64,000 nt of DNA from Monomorium pharaonis (taxonomy: Eukaryota; Arthropoda; Insecta; Hymenoptera; Formicidae). Under the pieces are notes generated by a model that did not search any database, was not told the origin of the DNA, and saw only the letters and a program-made list of their open reading frames with translations. The stretch spans positions 40,347,132 through 40,411,131 of the forward strand of contig NC_050467.1 of assembly GCF_013373865.1 (NCBI RefSeq), read 5' to 3'. The translations under genes and the position numbers were made by a program. Below are positions 26,901 to 41,423 of this stretch, in pieces. Each line of letters opens with the position of its first letter. Within the stretch, counting starts at the first letter, position 1.

Positions 26901-29900
26901 ACTCTAAAAATTTAATATCTTTCTGCTTGCAGGTGAGTACATAGATATGTTGTACAACGATCACTCGAGCTCTGTCCCGTAGTTATCGGTGAGTACATTA
27001 GTTATCGCGAAACGAGGTGTTTAACGATGTAAAGTTAGGTGCCACACGTATAAAGAGTCGTTGCATGTTACGTAGTTATAGCCGACACTCAAAGCGCACT
27101 CAAGGCGTGCTCTTGCACGCACACACAGGGTTCTCTCGTAAAATAGTTCGGCGGTCGTCGTCTTTGAAGATACGAGCGTAAACAGACGATACACTTGACG
27201 CGGTTGGAGAACGATATGGTGGTCGGGAGAGCAGGCGCGAAAAGGACTGGGAAAAGGGCGGGAAAAAAGTGGGAAAGAGGAAGGACAGGGGAGGACGAAG
27301 AATCCGTAGGACCCGCGACGATAATTCAAGCGAAAGGATGCATCAATCCTGCGGGCCCTCCGCCTCTCTCGTCCCGCGGCACTCCCCTGTCCAGAAATAG
27401 AGTGATGTTCGTAGCGCCGTTTCTCTCGCCTCTTCCCTCCTCTCGTCGGCGTTCCCACCAACTCTCGGCCGGGCCTCCCCCGGGAAAAGCCGATTATTCC
27501 CGCCCGCGCTCCACCGGAACGCGTCTTCCCCCTACGCGTCATCGTGCAGGGCGCACTTTGCAAACATAAATCTCCGCTCGCGTACAGCAGGGGTCGACGC
27601 CACCCCCCTCACGAAACTAATCGAATTCGGATTCGCGTCGATTTGGCATGATGCATTCCGCTTCGTTCATATGCGACAGGTTGCCACGGATTTTATCGAG
27701 AAAAAAATAACGCGTCATGTTGCTATTTTTGGTTGTTACGAGTGTATTGATTGATATAACAAAGCTACTATAATTGCTGTCAGACATAATTTTTTTTACT
27801 ATATTATTCAATCCTCTTGGTTATATAAATGTTAAACTTGCATAACAAGCTATAACTTTGGCGTTTTTTTTTTCTCCGTGCATTTATGCCGATAGATCGA
27901 GGAATCTTTTTGCAGCGCGTTGTTAATATGACAGTAACTCGTAAAAAAATACACAAAAAGAGCGAATCTCGGTTAACAACTTAGCATATTAAACAAGAAC
28001 GGAACGCGTGATCGAAGAAACGATGGATTTAATGCGACGCGAGTTAAAAGAGATCATTTTATCGCGGTGATAGATTGTGTCACGCGTGCACTTAGGCCGT
28101 CCTTTTACCCCTTTCGATATTAATGATATTACCGAGGTCGCGCGGCGGTCCGCGGGGAGAACGATTAAATTTCTTCGCCCTGAATTAGAGGTAAAGGTAC
28201 AAAACGTTTTCGCATTGCGTCTATTAGCGTCGCGAGTACAGCGGCCGGGGGATGTTATGAATACACCGCGTTTTGCGGAATTATTTATCTTTTAATCTCG
28301 CGTAAAAGCTCGGTTTATTGGGTAGGGTGCTCTCCCCGAGTGCGATGAAACTTTTCTCGTTGCGCACTGCTGGCTATTATAACACTTTGTCCCTGGGCGT
28401 TTTATCGAATTGAGCATCGCGCCGAGGTGGCGATCGTTTGTATCAATTTGCTGCGAGTTTCAAGAATCTACTTGTGAATTATAGCGCGATCTCGAGCTCC
28501 TCCGAGTTTTTACGGAATTGCGTTCCCGGAAAAATTACGACGCCACGTGGCGAAGTCATTTGCGCGGTTTCCTCTTCGGCGTTTTCTCTGCAAGTTTAAT
28601 GCGCTCGGCGGTTAATATCTGGCACGAAAAATTTGTGCGTAAAACAATTCGAGGGACGTAAAACAATTCGCGCCGAAAACTAGCGTCAAACGGACGTTAA
28701 ATTCTAAAAACGACTGCCCGATAGCTGTTGATTTCGGGACGGATGTTGCTCTTTTTTTTTTTTTACGCCTCCCTCGGAGAAAAAAGAAACGGAAAAAGCG
28801 CTCGCGTTTCTCCCGGAAGTAGTAGCACTTAGTAGTGCACGTGTCTCTCGCTCTCGTAGGATCACAACAAAGTTACCACTTGGAAATTTAATGCCAGTTT
28901 GCGTTCGGGGACTCTCGCCGCGCTCTCCCGTTTGATTTAGTAAAACGCGCCTCGAGACACACTCGGGGCCTAATAGATTTCGGACAGCGGTGCGTACAGC
29001 GCGGGGCGAGGAGGGACTCCCCCGGTACCCGAAAAAAAGAAGTTTCTCGCGTGGAACAAAGCACGCCGCCTCCGCACGCATCGGGCGTCTCTCCTGCACT
29101 CGGTTCGGGATGTTAACCAGATCACCGGATGCCCGGGACACTTTTCTCACCCACTCGACGGTCGTTATCTGCGCCATTCGGAATGGGGCGGCTATAAAAC
29201 GGGACTCTCATTAATTTCGCATTCCTCGTTGCAGTTAAGAGGACCGTCTATCGCCGAATTCGGTGCGCGCTTATCGCGATACGCCCTTAGCGGGACGCGA
29301 GGAGGGATGGGGAGAGGAGGAATTGACGCGTCCGATGTTGCGAGCCGTAAGAAAATCATTTATCGCGGTTACTTAGTAAGTTTACTTTTACCGTCCGGCA
29401 GACTACGCGTCGCGGCCGGTAACTGATGCTCGTTAAGCCCGTACGTAAAGTGGTGTGATTATTGCCAGTGCGATAACACGCCTCGCGTCGAACTTCATAA
29501 AGGAGAGATTACCTAACGACTCGGCTTATCTTATTAACCCTCGATATACCTTCTGCGCTCGTTTCGCTTATCCTCCACGCTAATATCAAGCCCACTTATG
29601 CCAGATGCGAGTCTCTCGTCGCGCGGTTCTCGCGTGTGTGGGTGCGTTTTCTCGCGCGCGCGCTGCGCCGCGCGCAACCGGGCGTAAAACGCAGTCTCGG
29701 TAGCGTGGACGTGGGCTTTAATAGTCGATTCGCCGATACCTCGAAGATCTCGAAGTCGATTAGATTCCCTGCATCGCAATTTTTACAGTTCTTCCGAAAT
29801 TCAGATCTCGATATTTCCAATCGGACGTAGCTGCAAAGCGCGGCTCCGATGCGCTTCGTTAACAAAATCGTGCTTTGATTAGAGAAAGTTTGCCTTTTTT

Positions 29901-32900
29901 TTCCCCCCCAGAAAGATCGTGTATGCGAATCATGTTAACGTAAGCTTTCCAGAGCGTGTCAGAATGCTAACTCGATTCCACGTAAGCACGAAACGCTACT
30001 ACCCTTCGCGGTAATCTCGCGTGCCGACGACGCGACGTTCCGACGCACGTTCGAGGCGCGCGTTGCTTCCCTCGCCGTCTCCTCATCAATGTTGCAGGTC
30101 AGCACGCAATGACCCTAGCCGACACGGTTGCGATACACTAAGTGGTTTTGCTCATAAAGCTGTAACGGCTCAGTAGGATAATGCCTTAGTAAGTGCTCTT
30201 AACTTACGGGGGTGAGTACCGCGGGTACAAGAACGCACATGCGACCCAAAAGGAAGAGCGGCCTCGTCTTCGCAGTCGAGAGCACTTTCGTCGCGAAACA
30301 GATCGAATCATCACACGAGTCTTTCGATTGTTTGGCAAAATCGACCGAGTGCTACGTGTATAGAAGAGAATTGTTAAACGTGTCGAAGCTCAGAAGCGCT
30401 CCGTTTAATCCAAAGTACTTAGGTGCACATGAATAATTTGTATAAATGATAACAAATATCTAGTCTATATGAATATTTTATTAATTGTGAACCAACTTTG
30501 GAGGACGTTGTTTGCTGGCTGTTGGTTTGTAAGTGGTTGGTTAATAGTTGTCGGTTATTAGCGGCTGGTTGGGACCTGTTGTTTGTGGAAAAGCAAAATG
30601 AATAATTCCTTCGGCAACTGCTTCTGCGATTTGTGCCAAAATGTACAAGAGCGAACATAATTCTTTACATTTTAATTCAAAAGTTCGTAAAAATAACTCA
30701 AGTGGTACGTATTCGGCAGCTCTCTTCTCAAAGATTTTCTGTGAAAAGTAAACATTCAAAAATATATCGTTTAGAGAAGTAACCGAGGTATCTTTGTTTT
30801 TAACATTCTTTTATTAAGCACGCGGCACGTATACCTGGTTTTCTAGTCTCGATACGATTACAATTTATTGTAACGCTGTGTTAATGGGTTCCTTCGCCGA
30901 ACCTCCGAATTTATAAACGATTTCTACGAATGTGTGCATTATACGTGAATACATTAAAGACTGACAGCTATTCTGTACACGTTATTAACAGATATTGGAC
31001 GATAACAGTCTATAAATTCGGACGATTTATGCAAAAGTTTTTCTCTCGGTCTTCCCGCGTTGTAAATTACACGGTGGTTCGTAGTTTATTGAAATGCAAA
31101 AGAATAACTCACGATACCGAAGGTGATATTTACATTTTTCTACCGACACGATTTGCGAGCGCAATTTGGGCGGGGTCAACTAACGCTCTCGCGTTATTTT
31201 TACAATCTCGTTTCGGTGTCTCCATCGCGCGACAGTTCTCGTGGTGTCTCACAGATTCACGCGTGCATAAAGAGAGGAAAAAATTTGACGAACGGTATCG
31301 CGTTACCGGTAGGCTAGAACGCTTTTCTCCTCTTTTTTTTTCTTTTTTTTCTTTTGAAAGGGACGCTCGGTCGAGGGCTTAATAAAATTGAGACACAACG
31401 AGAGTATGATGAGTTGCCCCAAAATTCGACCTGACATGTAAGCGCTCGGGCTTGGAAGGCTGAAATATAAAATATACATGGATGTACCCGTCTCTCTCGT
31501 GAATTAAAAATTTCGGCGTTGCTGAAAGAAATTAAGCAACTCGTATGTATATACGAAATGTAACTGGATCAGTGGAGATTTGCAGATGTATAATTGCCAG
31601 ATAATTTGAAATGAATTCTTTTTACGAGAAATAAATTTAATCAATTGCTATCATCTTCAAGAAAAAATACAAGCTTTTCTTCAACCGATAATAAGATCTT
31701 ACATAGAAAAAAAATCAAATTGGTATATCTTGCATTTAACAATGATTCTTATATATATAAAAGTAAGAAATATTAAATCTTCTGTAAAAATTTAATGATA
31801 TTAAATAAACACAACTTGCTCGTAAGAAGAATGTTTGTATATACAGTCTTATTATGAAAAAAATATTTAATTATATTCAATAATAATTTTTATAAGTTCA
31901 GAAAAAATCAGATAGTGAATAGCAATAATTATCACGTCAAAAATTAAAATGTTTAATACTTTATACTATTATTATAATTATTTTCTTTAAGTTATAATCT
32001 TAAAATAAAAGAATAGTATTTTGTTGAAATTTAAGATTATAAAATTTTTTGACTAAGATCCTTTATATTCTTATTTATATATAAGACAATAGTTAATTTG
32101 ATACTAATTTTTTTATTATTATTCAGTATCAATTGCTTATGTTTATTTCCCGATCGATCTAGAAAGTCTTGCATTTCATACAACGACAAAGAATAAAAGA
32201 TACTTTGTTATATCGAAACGCTCGTTAGCCTTTCTGTGGAAATCGTCGCGAGAGACAAACGTCGATCGCGTGGCATTTGACCATTTCCGTCTCGATAAAC
32301 GCAAATTACAGATGTATAATGTAGAGTGTAATCCCGTTCCGTCCCGATGTGTCCGCGCGACAAAAATCGTCCACGAATCCTCACAGCCGGTCGAGCTAGG
32401 TGCAGGAGATTCTAATGAGAGCTCACTCACTCTCTCGCGAGAGATAAGCCTCGCGGTCGGGTAGCCCGTAACACGACGCATTCGTCCGTGCATTCCTGTC
32501 CGGTTTCCTCCTTTTCTGGTCGCCCCCTGCACCCTGCGTCCCTACTACTCCTTCGTGCGCCGCAGCATCCACTGCGTCTGGCGGTACAGCTCTCTTTCCC
32601 CATCTTCCCAGGTCGCCTATCTCTCCGAGTTTCGTTTTCTTTTCGCTCTTTCGTCCTCCTCTCACTCCTACCTATTTGCAACCTCCCTCCGCCCTTCGCT
32701 TCACCATCGTCCACCCCCGGCGTCTTTTGTCTTATTATTTGGTCGGCGCGCGCGGCCGTCAGGTATATCTCTCCTTCTACACGGCACTCTCCTCTCTCTC
32801 TCTATTTCTCTCTTTTCTCCTTGCCGCGATCCCTGCATATAAACATCGCGGCTTTATCTGAACGTTTTATAGCGGGAGAGGTCCGTGCCGGTCGAGCAGA

Positions 32901-35900
32901 CCAACCGGGATCACCCCGAAGAAGGAGGAGAGCCGGATCGGTGCTGGCTTCTCTCGTACCGAGCGCTTGCTGCGCGCGGGCGGTGGAGCGGAGATCATGG
33001 ATGCACGGCCTACGCTTCTTCGACTCCTTCGCGAATCCTCTTTCCGTGTATGTGTGTGTATATTCCTCTCTCCGTCTCTGTCCGTCGCCGTCTTCTTCCT
33101 GTCCCTCCGCCAATTACAATGTTTGCTTTCGCGAATTCCTGCCTTTGTCTTGCGCCACCTCACGCGTTCCGCGCCGAATTCGTGGGACGGAGCAGCCGAT
33201 GCAGTGATAAAGCGTCCTCGCGGCCTGCTTCGTAGATTACCGTAAAGAAAAAAGGAAAAGAACGAGCGAAGTCATTTGCATGCTGCAACCAGATCTCTTT
33301 CCTCTTGTTCTTCTCTTTCTACAGACCTTTTTCACATGCAACACTTAAAACTATCATCCGTTCAGCAAATGATGGGAAAGAACACAAAATGTTCTTTCTC
33401 AATGTGAGATAAAATTGTGTCGCTTTACAAACGCAACTTCTTATTTTAAGTTAAATTTTGTCACAAAATGAGGAGATCTGAATTTCGTTATGAAATGAAT
33501 CTTGTGTTAGGTATTTCACGTATCTCAAGCGAAAATAAACTCATATGCAACACTGTCATTACTAGCAGGCAGTGATTGAGCTGCAAAAATGTGATAAATG
33601 CAAAATCGATATCATGAGGCAGTATTATTAATAATACTTAGGTATAATTTAATTGACAGCGGTCGTATTTTATTATCACGGGTGTCGCCAGCAAGCCTAA
33701 CGATTCAGTTTGTCGTTATGAATAATAATTTATTCTAATTGTGCCGCTTCTAATCAGTCATAGCTTTTTTGTTGCTCTTGGCGGTTTACAGAGCGGTCAC
33801 CTGTCCGCCGTCTTGAAAGTTACGGTGATAAACCGATAAACATGTAAATTTGTTCATACAAGTCATCGCGCATTCGGGTCGAATTGCAGCAGTCTCGCAA
33901 GTTACAATGTGCAACCAACACATGATGTTTGAAATGTAATAAAAAAAAAGTATTTGTACACATTTTATTATTCGCCGCCGCGGAGAATGAAGTAAATCTA
34001 ATGATATAGAAATTTTTATTTCTACTTTATGCACTTGATAAGATTCAAGTATAGTATCACGTTATGGTATAAATTATCGAGAAAAATTATTATATGAAAC
34101 TAGCAAGAGAAGTTGATTCTTCCGCGCAAAAATATTATCTTGCGAAAAGTATTAAGCACCTATATTTTTTTATTTCTGGAATTCTTTTTATTATTTATAT
34201 ATAAATATTATTTATATATTCTTTATCTATATATTTTCTATTGATTTTACGTTATATATAAAAAATTTTTTAAACAAAAGATAATTGTCCAATATAGGAA
34301 ATAATACAAATACAAAAAGTTGTAGATAAATAAAAAAAGTGTCCGGTGCTTTTGGTTATAACTGTATATTACAGAATGTATGAAGGTACTTTTTTTCCTT
34401 TAAATAACATGTTACATGTATTATAATGATCTTACGCGGAACTGCTATCAGTGTAAATTCCATTTCCTTACATATTATCGTACAAATCACCATATATTCT
34501 TGCCGTTTCTTAATGTTTCTATGTTTTTGAAAGATAATTCGCGAGAATAACTCGGTTTACTTATTTTACTTAGTTTAATTGCGGATTTAATTACTGTTCC
34601 CTAGTTGTTCATCGTTGCGTTTATTAAAAAATAAAAGAAAATAACTACGTACATATTAGATCAAAATCTCGACGCTGATAATTTTCTCATTTATACAACT
34701 TGTATGGTTTATTTCTCTGTGCAAATAGTTAACTTTTCTATTTTCTCGTATGCTCGCGTTTTATCGCCGTATTAATATTTTATATCTGATACTTCATTTT
34801 TATTAATTATCTCACGCAAGCGAATACGCATAATTTCTATTTTATGCTACATAACTGCGATAACCATTTGTCCTTTATCGTAAAAGATAAGTCTTCAGGT
34901 AGTTTCCTTTAGATTTATTTAATCTTTTTAATTTAATACTAGCTTTTATATTGTGAATATTATAGGGAAATTCTTTTCTAATTAGCGTTCTAATGTCTAA
35001 TGAGCAAATTTTTACAAAAAACTGACAACAGAAATTATTAAAATTTTTTAATTAAAATTATTCAGTTTAGATTAGTTTTTATTCTTTATTATTTTGAATC
35101 TATGTCAGATTTAAACTGTTCCAATATAATCGATCCAGTTTTGAATTATCAGAAAACTGCGCGTATATTTAATTCTGCCTTGCAGAAGAAAATTTCGTGA
35201 TGCGCAAACTCTTGACAATCACAAACTGGTTTGGAAAGATATAGGAACGAAATCCTAAAATACTCAGGTTTATCTTTTATTTTCTCTAAGAAAATGTGGT
35301 CATCGTATGACAGGTTAATTCAGTTGTCTCTTGGATTGTGACATCAGCGCTTATGCTAAAAAATGTATCTAATGTACATCAAAGACGCGGAAGATTGCGC
35401 CCATTACTTACGGAGACCATTCGCAAAGATTGCGTGCAAAGACGGAGAATATTTGAAGTTTCTCTGATGCACGTACGGTAAACATGGTTATTAGTAATTG
35501 TTGTTTGAACGGATGCCAGTTGTACGGTCGTTTATGCCAGCTAAGATGAGTCTTTACAACTGACGCGCGGTCTCAAATCTATTGCGCGTGCGAAATCATT
35601 TGTTACTTCCGTTTAGGCTTTTAGTAAAGTGTCTTTGAAACATGTGCTCGCGCGCGGCGGCTGGCCGGGAGAAATATGCCGTAACATCCATTAATTGAAA
35701 ACGATCTCGCACGAGACTCGTTTCGCAAGACCGCCTTACGCCGATACGAATGTTAACTATCGCGCGTTTAATTAGCAATCTAATGAAGTTATTTCTGTCG
35801 TGATTGCTCTTCAATGTCATTACCTATTTTATTACTTTAAAAAATGGCGAAAATTAATTTTCCACGTCGTTAACGGAAAATTATTTAAATATTTCTGACT

Positions 35901-38900
35901 GCGTATCCTTAAAAAAGAAATTTTGCATTAAAAAAAATACAATTTAGTGACGTATTTGTTGTTAATTATATAACAAATCTTGCATTTGTTAATGGTAAAT
36001 CAGTAAAACAACAGCCAAACGTATGAAATTATATGTGCGAGCAGTAGTCAGATACGTGATAATATTTTAAGAATTAATCTGATGTGTAACTTTACCTTGC
36101 GTTTATAACACTTAAAAGACGCGTAATATAATTCTCAAGAGGCTATTTGGTTATCAGTCTAATGCGTTTCTTTTCCTTACACGAGACACTCTTTCTACAT
36201 ACAAGGGACGGTGCTCTTCTTCGTGTTAGGAGCAGCTGTTTAAAACCCGTCCAGTTCGCCGCAAGTTATTACGTAGGCCGCGTTTCGTCTATAAGTTTGC
36301 GGTAAAACATTGAGATAAGGCCCAATTAGCTTATCAAAAAGGAAGGTACTTAAGTCGAAAAACAAGAAGGAGTGACGTACGACGGTAATTATCGACCCGT
36401 GTTCCGAAGGGAAAGGAAATCAGCGAAAAGATAACCAAGAACCTTACGCTCATGCACATATATCACTTTGTCGTAAAAATTATAAATAATTTTCTGTAAC
36501 AACCAATAATTTGCATTTGATGCGTGCCGTGAATGAATATAACCTTGGCGCGTTAAACAGTAGTGATGGAATCAAGTTTAACACGCACTTGAAAATCCGA
36601 GTCAAATTTAATAATCAAGTTTTATTTTCTAGAACTCGAGTAATATTCATGAGAAATAATATTTCATACATGTATCTGTGAAATAATTGATACCGACTAG
36701 TTACTTTTAAATTTTAGGACGAGTAAGGGCATGTTCTTAATGATTTCTGTCTAATCTTTCACAAGTAGTATTCGAACTCTATAAAATTGTTAGAAATAAA
36801 ACTTCTAGTAAATTATTCACAAAGAGTTCGGACGTATTTGTTTTAGATTCGCCAGTCCACTTGGAAATAATATTTTTGTTTCTTCAGCTACTCGTAAACA
36901 GTTTGGATTATTATTTCATTCAGGTTCGCATCTAGTTGAAGGTATTACGTTCATTTTTCGAAGAGATCACAGAGAGTTCGAAACTATATAAATTTGAATT
37001 TACCACGATACTTATTTTTTATCAGATAATCTTTAGACAAAGCGACAGATGAGCTATTCTAAATCACGCATGGTAAAAACATGCGGAAATGCTGAATGCA
37101 CGTCCCGATTTCCCGCTACGATCGTCAAGCGCGGATCGCGATAACTTGCCGTCGCTAGGCGTCGTAACGCGCGAAGGAGAAGGTGCGCGTGTACGCCGTT
37201 TCCTCGGCATTTCCTTCTCACTTTGATGCCCCATTGGCGACGCAGACGACAAAAAAAGTGCGAGAACGACTGTAAAATTTACGAGGCCTAACTCCGAGGC
37301 TTTCTCCACCGTGCGAAACGTTTAACGATCGCCGCGCGGCGGCTATCAACGGGACACTGCGATATTTATGACGACTGATTTTTCGGGCGGCACATACTAG
37401 TGGAGTAAGGAGTGGGTGTGCATGATGTGTCATCAACCGAGACGCGACCAGGCTTCCATATAAATAGCATTATATTTCACATTTCGTTACAGTTCAATAA
37501 ATATCTTTCAAGTTTTATATTTACATAGGCGGCGGAGGGGGATCGGGGGTAGCGCGGAGAACTTAAGAATGAACCCTTAACCGTGGTTGCGATCATCAAA
37601 GTTACATTACGTATATACGGTAATCAGCATGTTGAGAGAACATTGTCGAAGCTGATATCAGTCGCGTCAACTCTTTAAGTATCGATATGGCAGTTACTTG
37701 CAGTCTTAGGCTTAAATACTATCGTAAAGATTACAAGTTTTGAAGTAGAAAGTGCTACATTTAGGAATTGTTAAGGAAATATTATAAGCAACAGGTTTTC
37801 GTTATTCAACACCTGCGTCATTAGATTTAAAAGTCTTAAAGAGTCAAACGCGGAGAATAATAATTTTTTTCACTCGATCAGTAAGATCTTTGTACCACGA
37901 GTTAAAGGTTGTTTCACGCGCATCGTCACAACGTTGCAAACCGCCATTGCAACGAATTGAATTGATAATTTTCTGCGACTAATATATTTACTTTTACATT
38001 TCGCGCCGACAGTAGAAACGAAATCTGTCTTTAACGTCGAAGAGAGATTATTTATGGCACTAATTCGATCGTCTGCGAGTAATCACGTGTTCACCAAACA
38101 TCACATACACGCGTAATTAATCTCGCGATTGCTTCCGGCACACACTAAATATCTTCGGGGAACATCGAAAACATATGCGATCTTCGAAATCCAGGGGAAC
38201 GTAGACCGGGACTTCTCGACGACTCGGCGGGTGCGTTGAGTGGCAAGAACCAAGAGAAACGGTTTCTTTTTCACAAAGCCCGAGAGCATCTCTTACGTTA
38301 CGTTAATCTTCAATCAACGATGATTCTCGCGCGTCCTTGCACGGTCGTTACATGATTAGACGTATCTTACTCGCGCGTCGAAGTCATCGACGCTGCGGTT
38401 ACAGGAACGTGTGACAAGATTTGCGAGATCAGTTCACGAATCATACGACGATCAGTCACAGAGTCGGGTTCACTATAGCTTCTCAAGCGCGCGACTGTTC
38501 GTCAGTAACTCCCTGGTGAGTCTCCACACCTGCTTCGCGGCGTTCTCCAGACCACTGGGCGATTTTCCCTTGAACAGATCGAGATTCGGTAGGAAGTAAT
38601 GCGGGCATCTGCGGCACTGTAGGCAGGAGATTAGCTGAAGAAAGATGCCGTTTATTCGCTCGGCCAAACAGCCCTCGTCCCATTCCGCCTCGTGCGGGTG
38701 TTTCTCGCACTCGTAGAGCAATAAGGTCTTCATGTGGTAGCTCGTGACCGGATTTCCCGGTAGATCGAGATGCCGGTCTCTGAGAGTTTTCAATATACTG
38801 AGGCAACGCTTTCTGCTACCGCCTTGCAACAAACGATTCTCCGCGTCGATAAACGACAACGCCCAGGCGTCGCCCTCCATGGCGGACTGTTTCCCTTGCA

Positions 38901-41380
38901 GACCTATGCATTCCTTTGAGAGCATATCGAAGCCCTCCGCCTTCACCTCGGCGACGATGTTCGGGTGTGGCCAGGGTATATGCGCGATTGGCCAGTGGGA
39001 GGCTGACCTGGGCCAAAGTCCAGCGCATTTAAAAGCCGGCGTAATTTGCACGACGTAACGCTCGCGTATCCGTAGCTTCACTTCGGTGGTGTCGGCGATC
39101 ATCTTCACTGAGTCCCGATATGTGCACTTGTCGCAGGCCTGCGCCACTAGCGTTTGGAACCTCGAGCGTATCTTTCTAGCTGACAGGTAACCGGACGCGG
39201 TGATGAATTCCACCCAAAGGGACATGGACCTCTTGCGTCCGTCACTGAGCTTCAGCACGGCGCAGCCTGGCAGGGTGCCGTCATCCACAAAGTTCAACAC
39301 GCCCATTTGATTCAGATAGATGATGATCTCGAACTCCGTCGGCGAGATGACGTCAAGGCCGTCGAACCGGCCGTTGTAATCCGTCAAGGACGAGATGAAT
39401 CTCGGCTCCTGCACCTCCACTTCTTTTAGCACGTCCTGCACGACTCGGCACACCTCCTGAATGGTCTTCGTCACTTGACTCTTCCTGGTCATCACCCGTT
39501 CGCCGAAGTACTTGTTGAACTGGTAGACCATCCTGGAGTGGGATGAAATCATATCAGGCGGTACCAGCATCGTGCACCGTCCGTAATCTACGGATGGTGA
39601 TTATACGGTCTTCAGCTTCTCCGAATTATTACATTCTCGTATCCCATCCAGGCCGTTTCTTCTGTTTCGCGTTGTCATCGAGCCACGTTGCACGCTCTAC
39701 CGCATTGTAGGAAAGTGCGAGGTTCAGCGCGAGAGTCAGTTTTCCACCTGGTGTTCGCCAGGACGTACCGTGTGTATCGGAGACACCAACGAAGCGGGAG
39801 GAAGAGGTATCACGAGCGTCTCCGTGCAGGAGCAGATTGCCGACTGCGCCGATGTCTACCTCCTCCGCGTCACCCATCCTCCGTGGCAAGCACGAACGTA
39901 CAGCGTTGCTGGCACGCCTCCTCCGGCGGATTACGCCTTTTGGTAAGGTGTTTTAGCCAATAGGAAGTCTGCCACGCTGTGTGGGCGTGGTTAGCTGCGC
40001 CAGACCGACAAGATCGATCCGGTACAGATACTCTAGCAGTATTCATATATATCGTACACGATAGGGGAACGAAGGTAACGCGAGGCAACCCTCGTGGTAG
40101 CCCTTCTTCCTCCCCATGAATTATGCAGGAACTGCTTAGTTTATTTCCCATCCGTGAGGACACGGTCCCTCCTCTGCAGCCCCTTTAGTTATTTTGAAAT
40201 TTTCGACATGGTGGACCACAGCCGCGTCTATACTGCCGGATAAAGTTACTTCGCGAACTCTTTTGTATCAAAGATATTTTATTTTTAAAAGACTGGCAGG
40301 TTTGGAAGTCGGTGAGCTATAATAATTATTATTGTAACCATCTCGATGGATTAAGACTAAAAAATCCCCCCTTTTCATTAAATAACTAAAATAAATAAAT
40401 TATTTAAAAGCAAATTAAATATTTTTGCGAACAAATTGGTTGAAAAAATAATTAATCTTGTTATTTTCCACAAATTAAACTGGAATTCCCATAGCAATAA
40501 TAATTGCAATAAACAATATATCATTGTTAGTATTAATGAGGCAATTGTCTAATTATTGTTTTTTTTACATTGCTTCTTATTATATAAAACAAAAGAGAAC
40601 ACATTAAATGAAGAAAATGAGAAAAGATAAAAAAATGTTAGTATATCTTAATATATCTTATAATGATAAAAACACTGCAGCTTCTTGCAGTAGAGAATGT
40701 AATTCGAGATTCCACAGTCAGAGATTTTTACTGTTCATGTTAGAGCGCAATAACAATTATCATACGCATTTGGAAATGGTCGAAAGTGTGGTAAAGCAAG
40801 AAAAGTGAATGGCACCGGTAACGAATGTCATCACCAGGAAAGGAAGATGCGGAACGTTAAGGATAAAATTAAGATAAGAACGTGATATTCTATATAGGTA
40901 GGCGTATAATGAAGATGATAGTCTTTGCCTCGCTGCCAACGAGTCGTTCAAGGCTTCTATAACCGACATTTTAAGTAGAGGTATTCGGCATAATAATTGT
41001 GCAGTACGCGCGTATCACAATCGGATATACAACACATTAAGAAAAATATATTCTTGTAAGAGAAAAACCGTTCTGTTGAAAGTTAATTAATGAAGATACG
41101 ATCATACTTTATGTTGCATGTTACGAAACGTGAAATTTACGAACCAAATCATGTTTAGCAATTTTAAGTAATGTTCATTAAGGCAAAAACATAGTGTCTT
41201 ACATGACAGCTTTGAAATAGTTTTCTTTTTACAAAAATATTTTATATATACGAGGTATAATTAATTGAATAATATATTTTATAAATTAAAAGGTGAAACA
41301 AATTTTTTAAGTCAATAATTGTTGAAGATGAAATAAGTGCATTTATTCATTATGTACATTTTATATTTCAAATATGTGTG

Positions 41381-41423
<43 letters not shown>

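Larger units (their letters stand above)
6005..26932 (+). other. First half of the 45.6 kb neurobeachin intron (20.9 kb), non-coding
   Basis: No gene is supportable here. The sequence alternates AT-rich stretches (for example 12240-12470, 13250-13520, 23870-24230, 25850-26930) with CpG-rich stretches (for example 9600-11500, 18030-19600, 21540-23860). Long frames in the CpG-rich parts are open on several frames at once, with no homology I recognise, so I read them as chance. Microsatellites are concentrated at 6840-9000. The CpG-rich stretches are the plausible place for mab-21 or neurobeachin enhancers, but that is inference. Confidence 0.75.
26989..38472 (+). other. Neurobeachin intron between the ratchet site and mab-21 copy A, non-coding
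   Basis: No gene is supportable. CpG-rich stretches lie at about 27000-27620 and 28000-30400. A strongly pyrimidine-rich stretch on the plus strand covers about 32490-33130. The stretch 33250-38000 is mostly AT-rich. It should contain the 3' UTR of the mab-21 gene at 38473, whose end I could not place with confidence. Confidence 0.7.

Noticed and set aside
27021..27563. 180-codon minus-strand frame
   Set aside because: CpG-rich sequence with an Arg-rich composition, open also on the plus strand; no domain or splice context.
30068..30103. Ratchet-like site (AATGTTGCAG|GTCAGC)
   Set aside because: Good pyrimidine-rich acceptor but a very poor donor; no second donor nearby.
32488..33207. 239-codon plus-strand frame
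   Set aside because: Ser/Leu/Pro/Arg low-complexity translation of a pyrimidine-rich tract; overlapping frames are also open on both strands.
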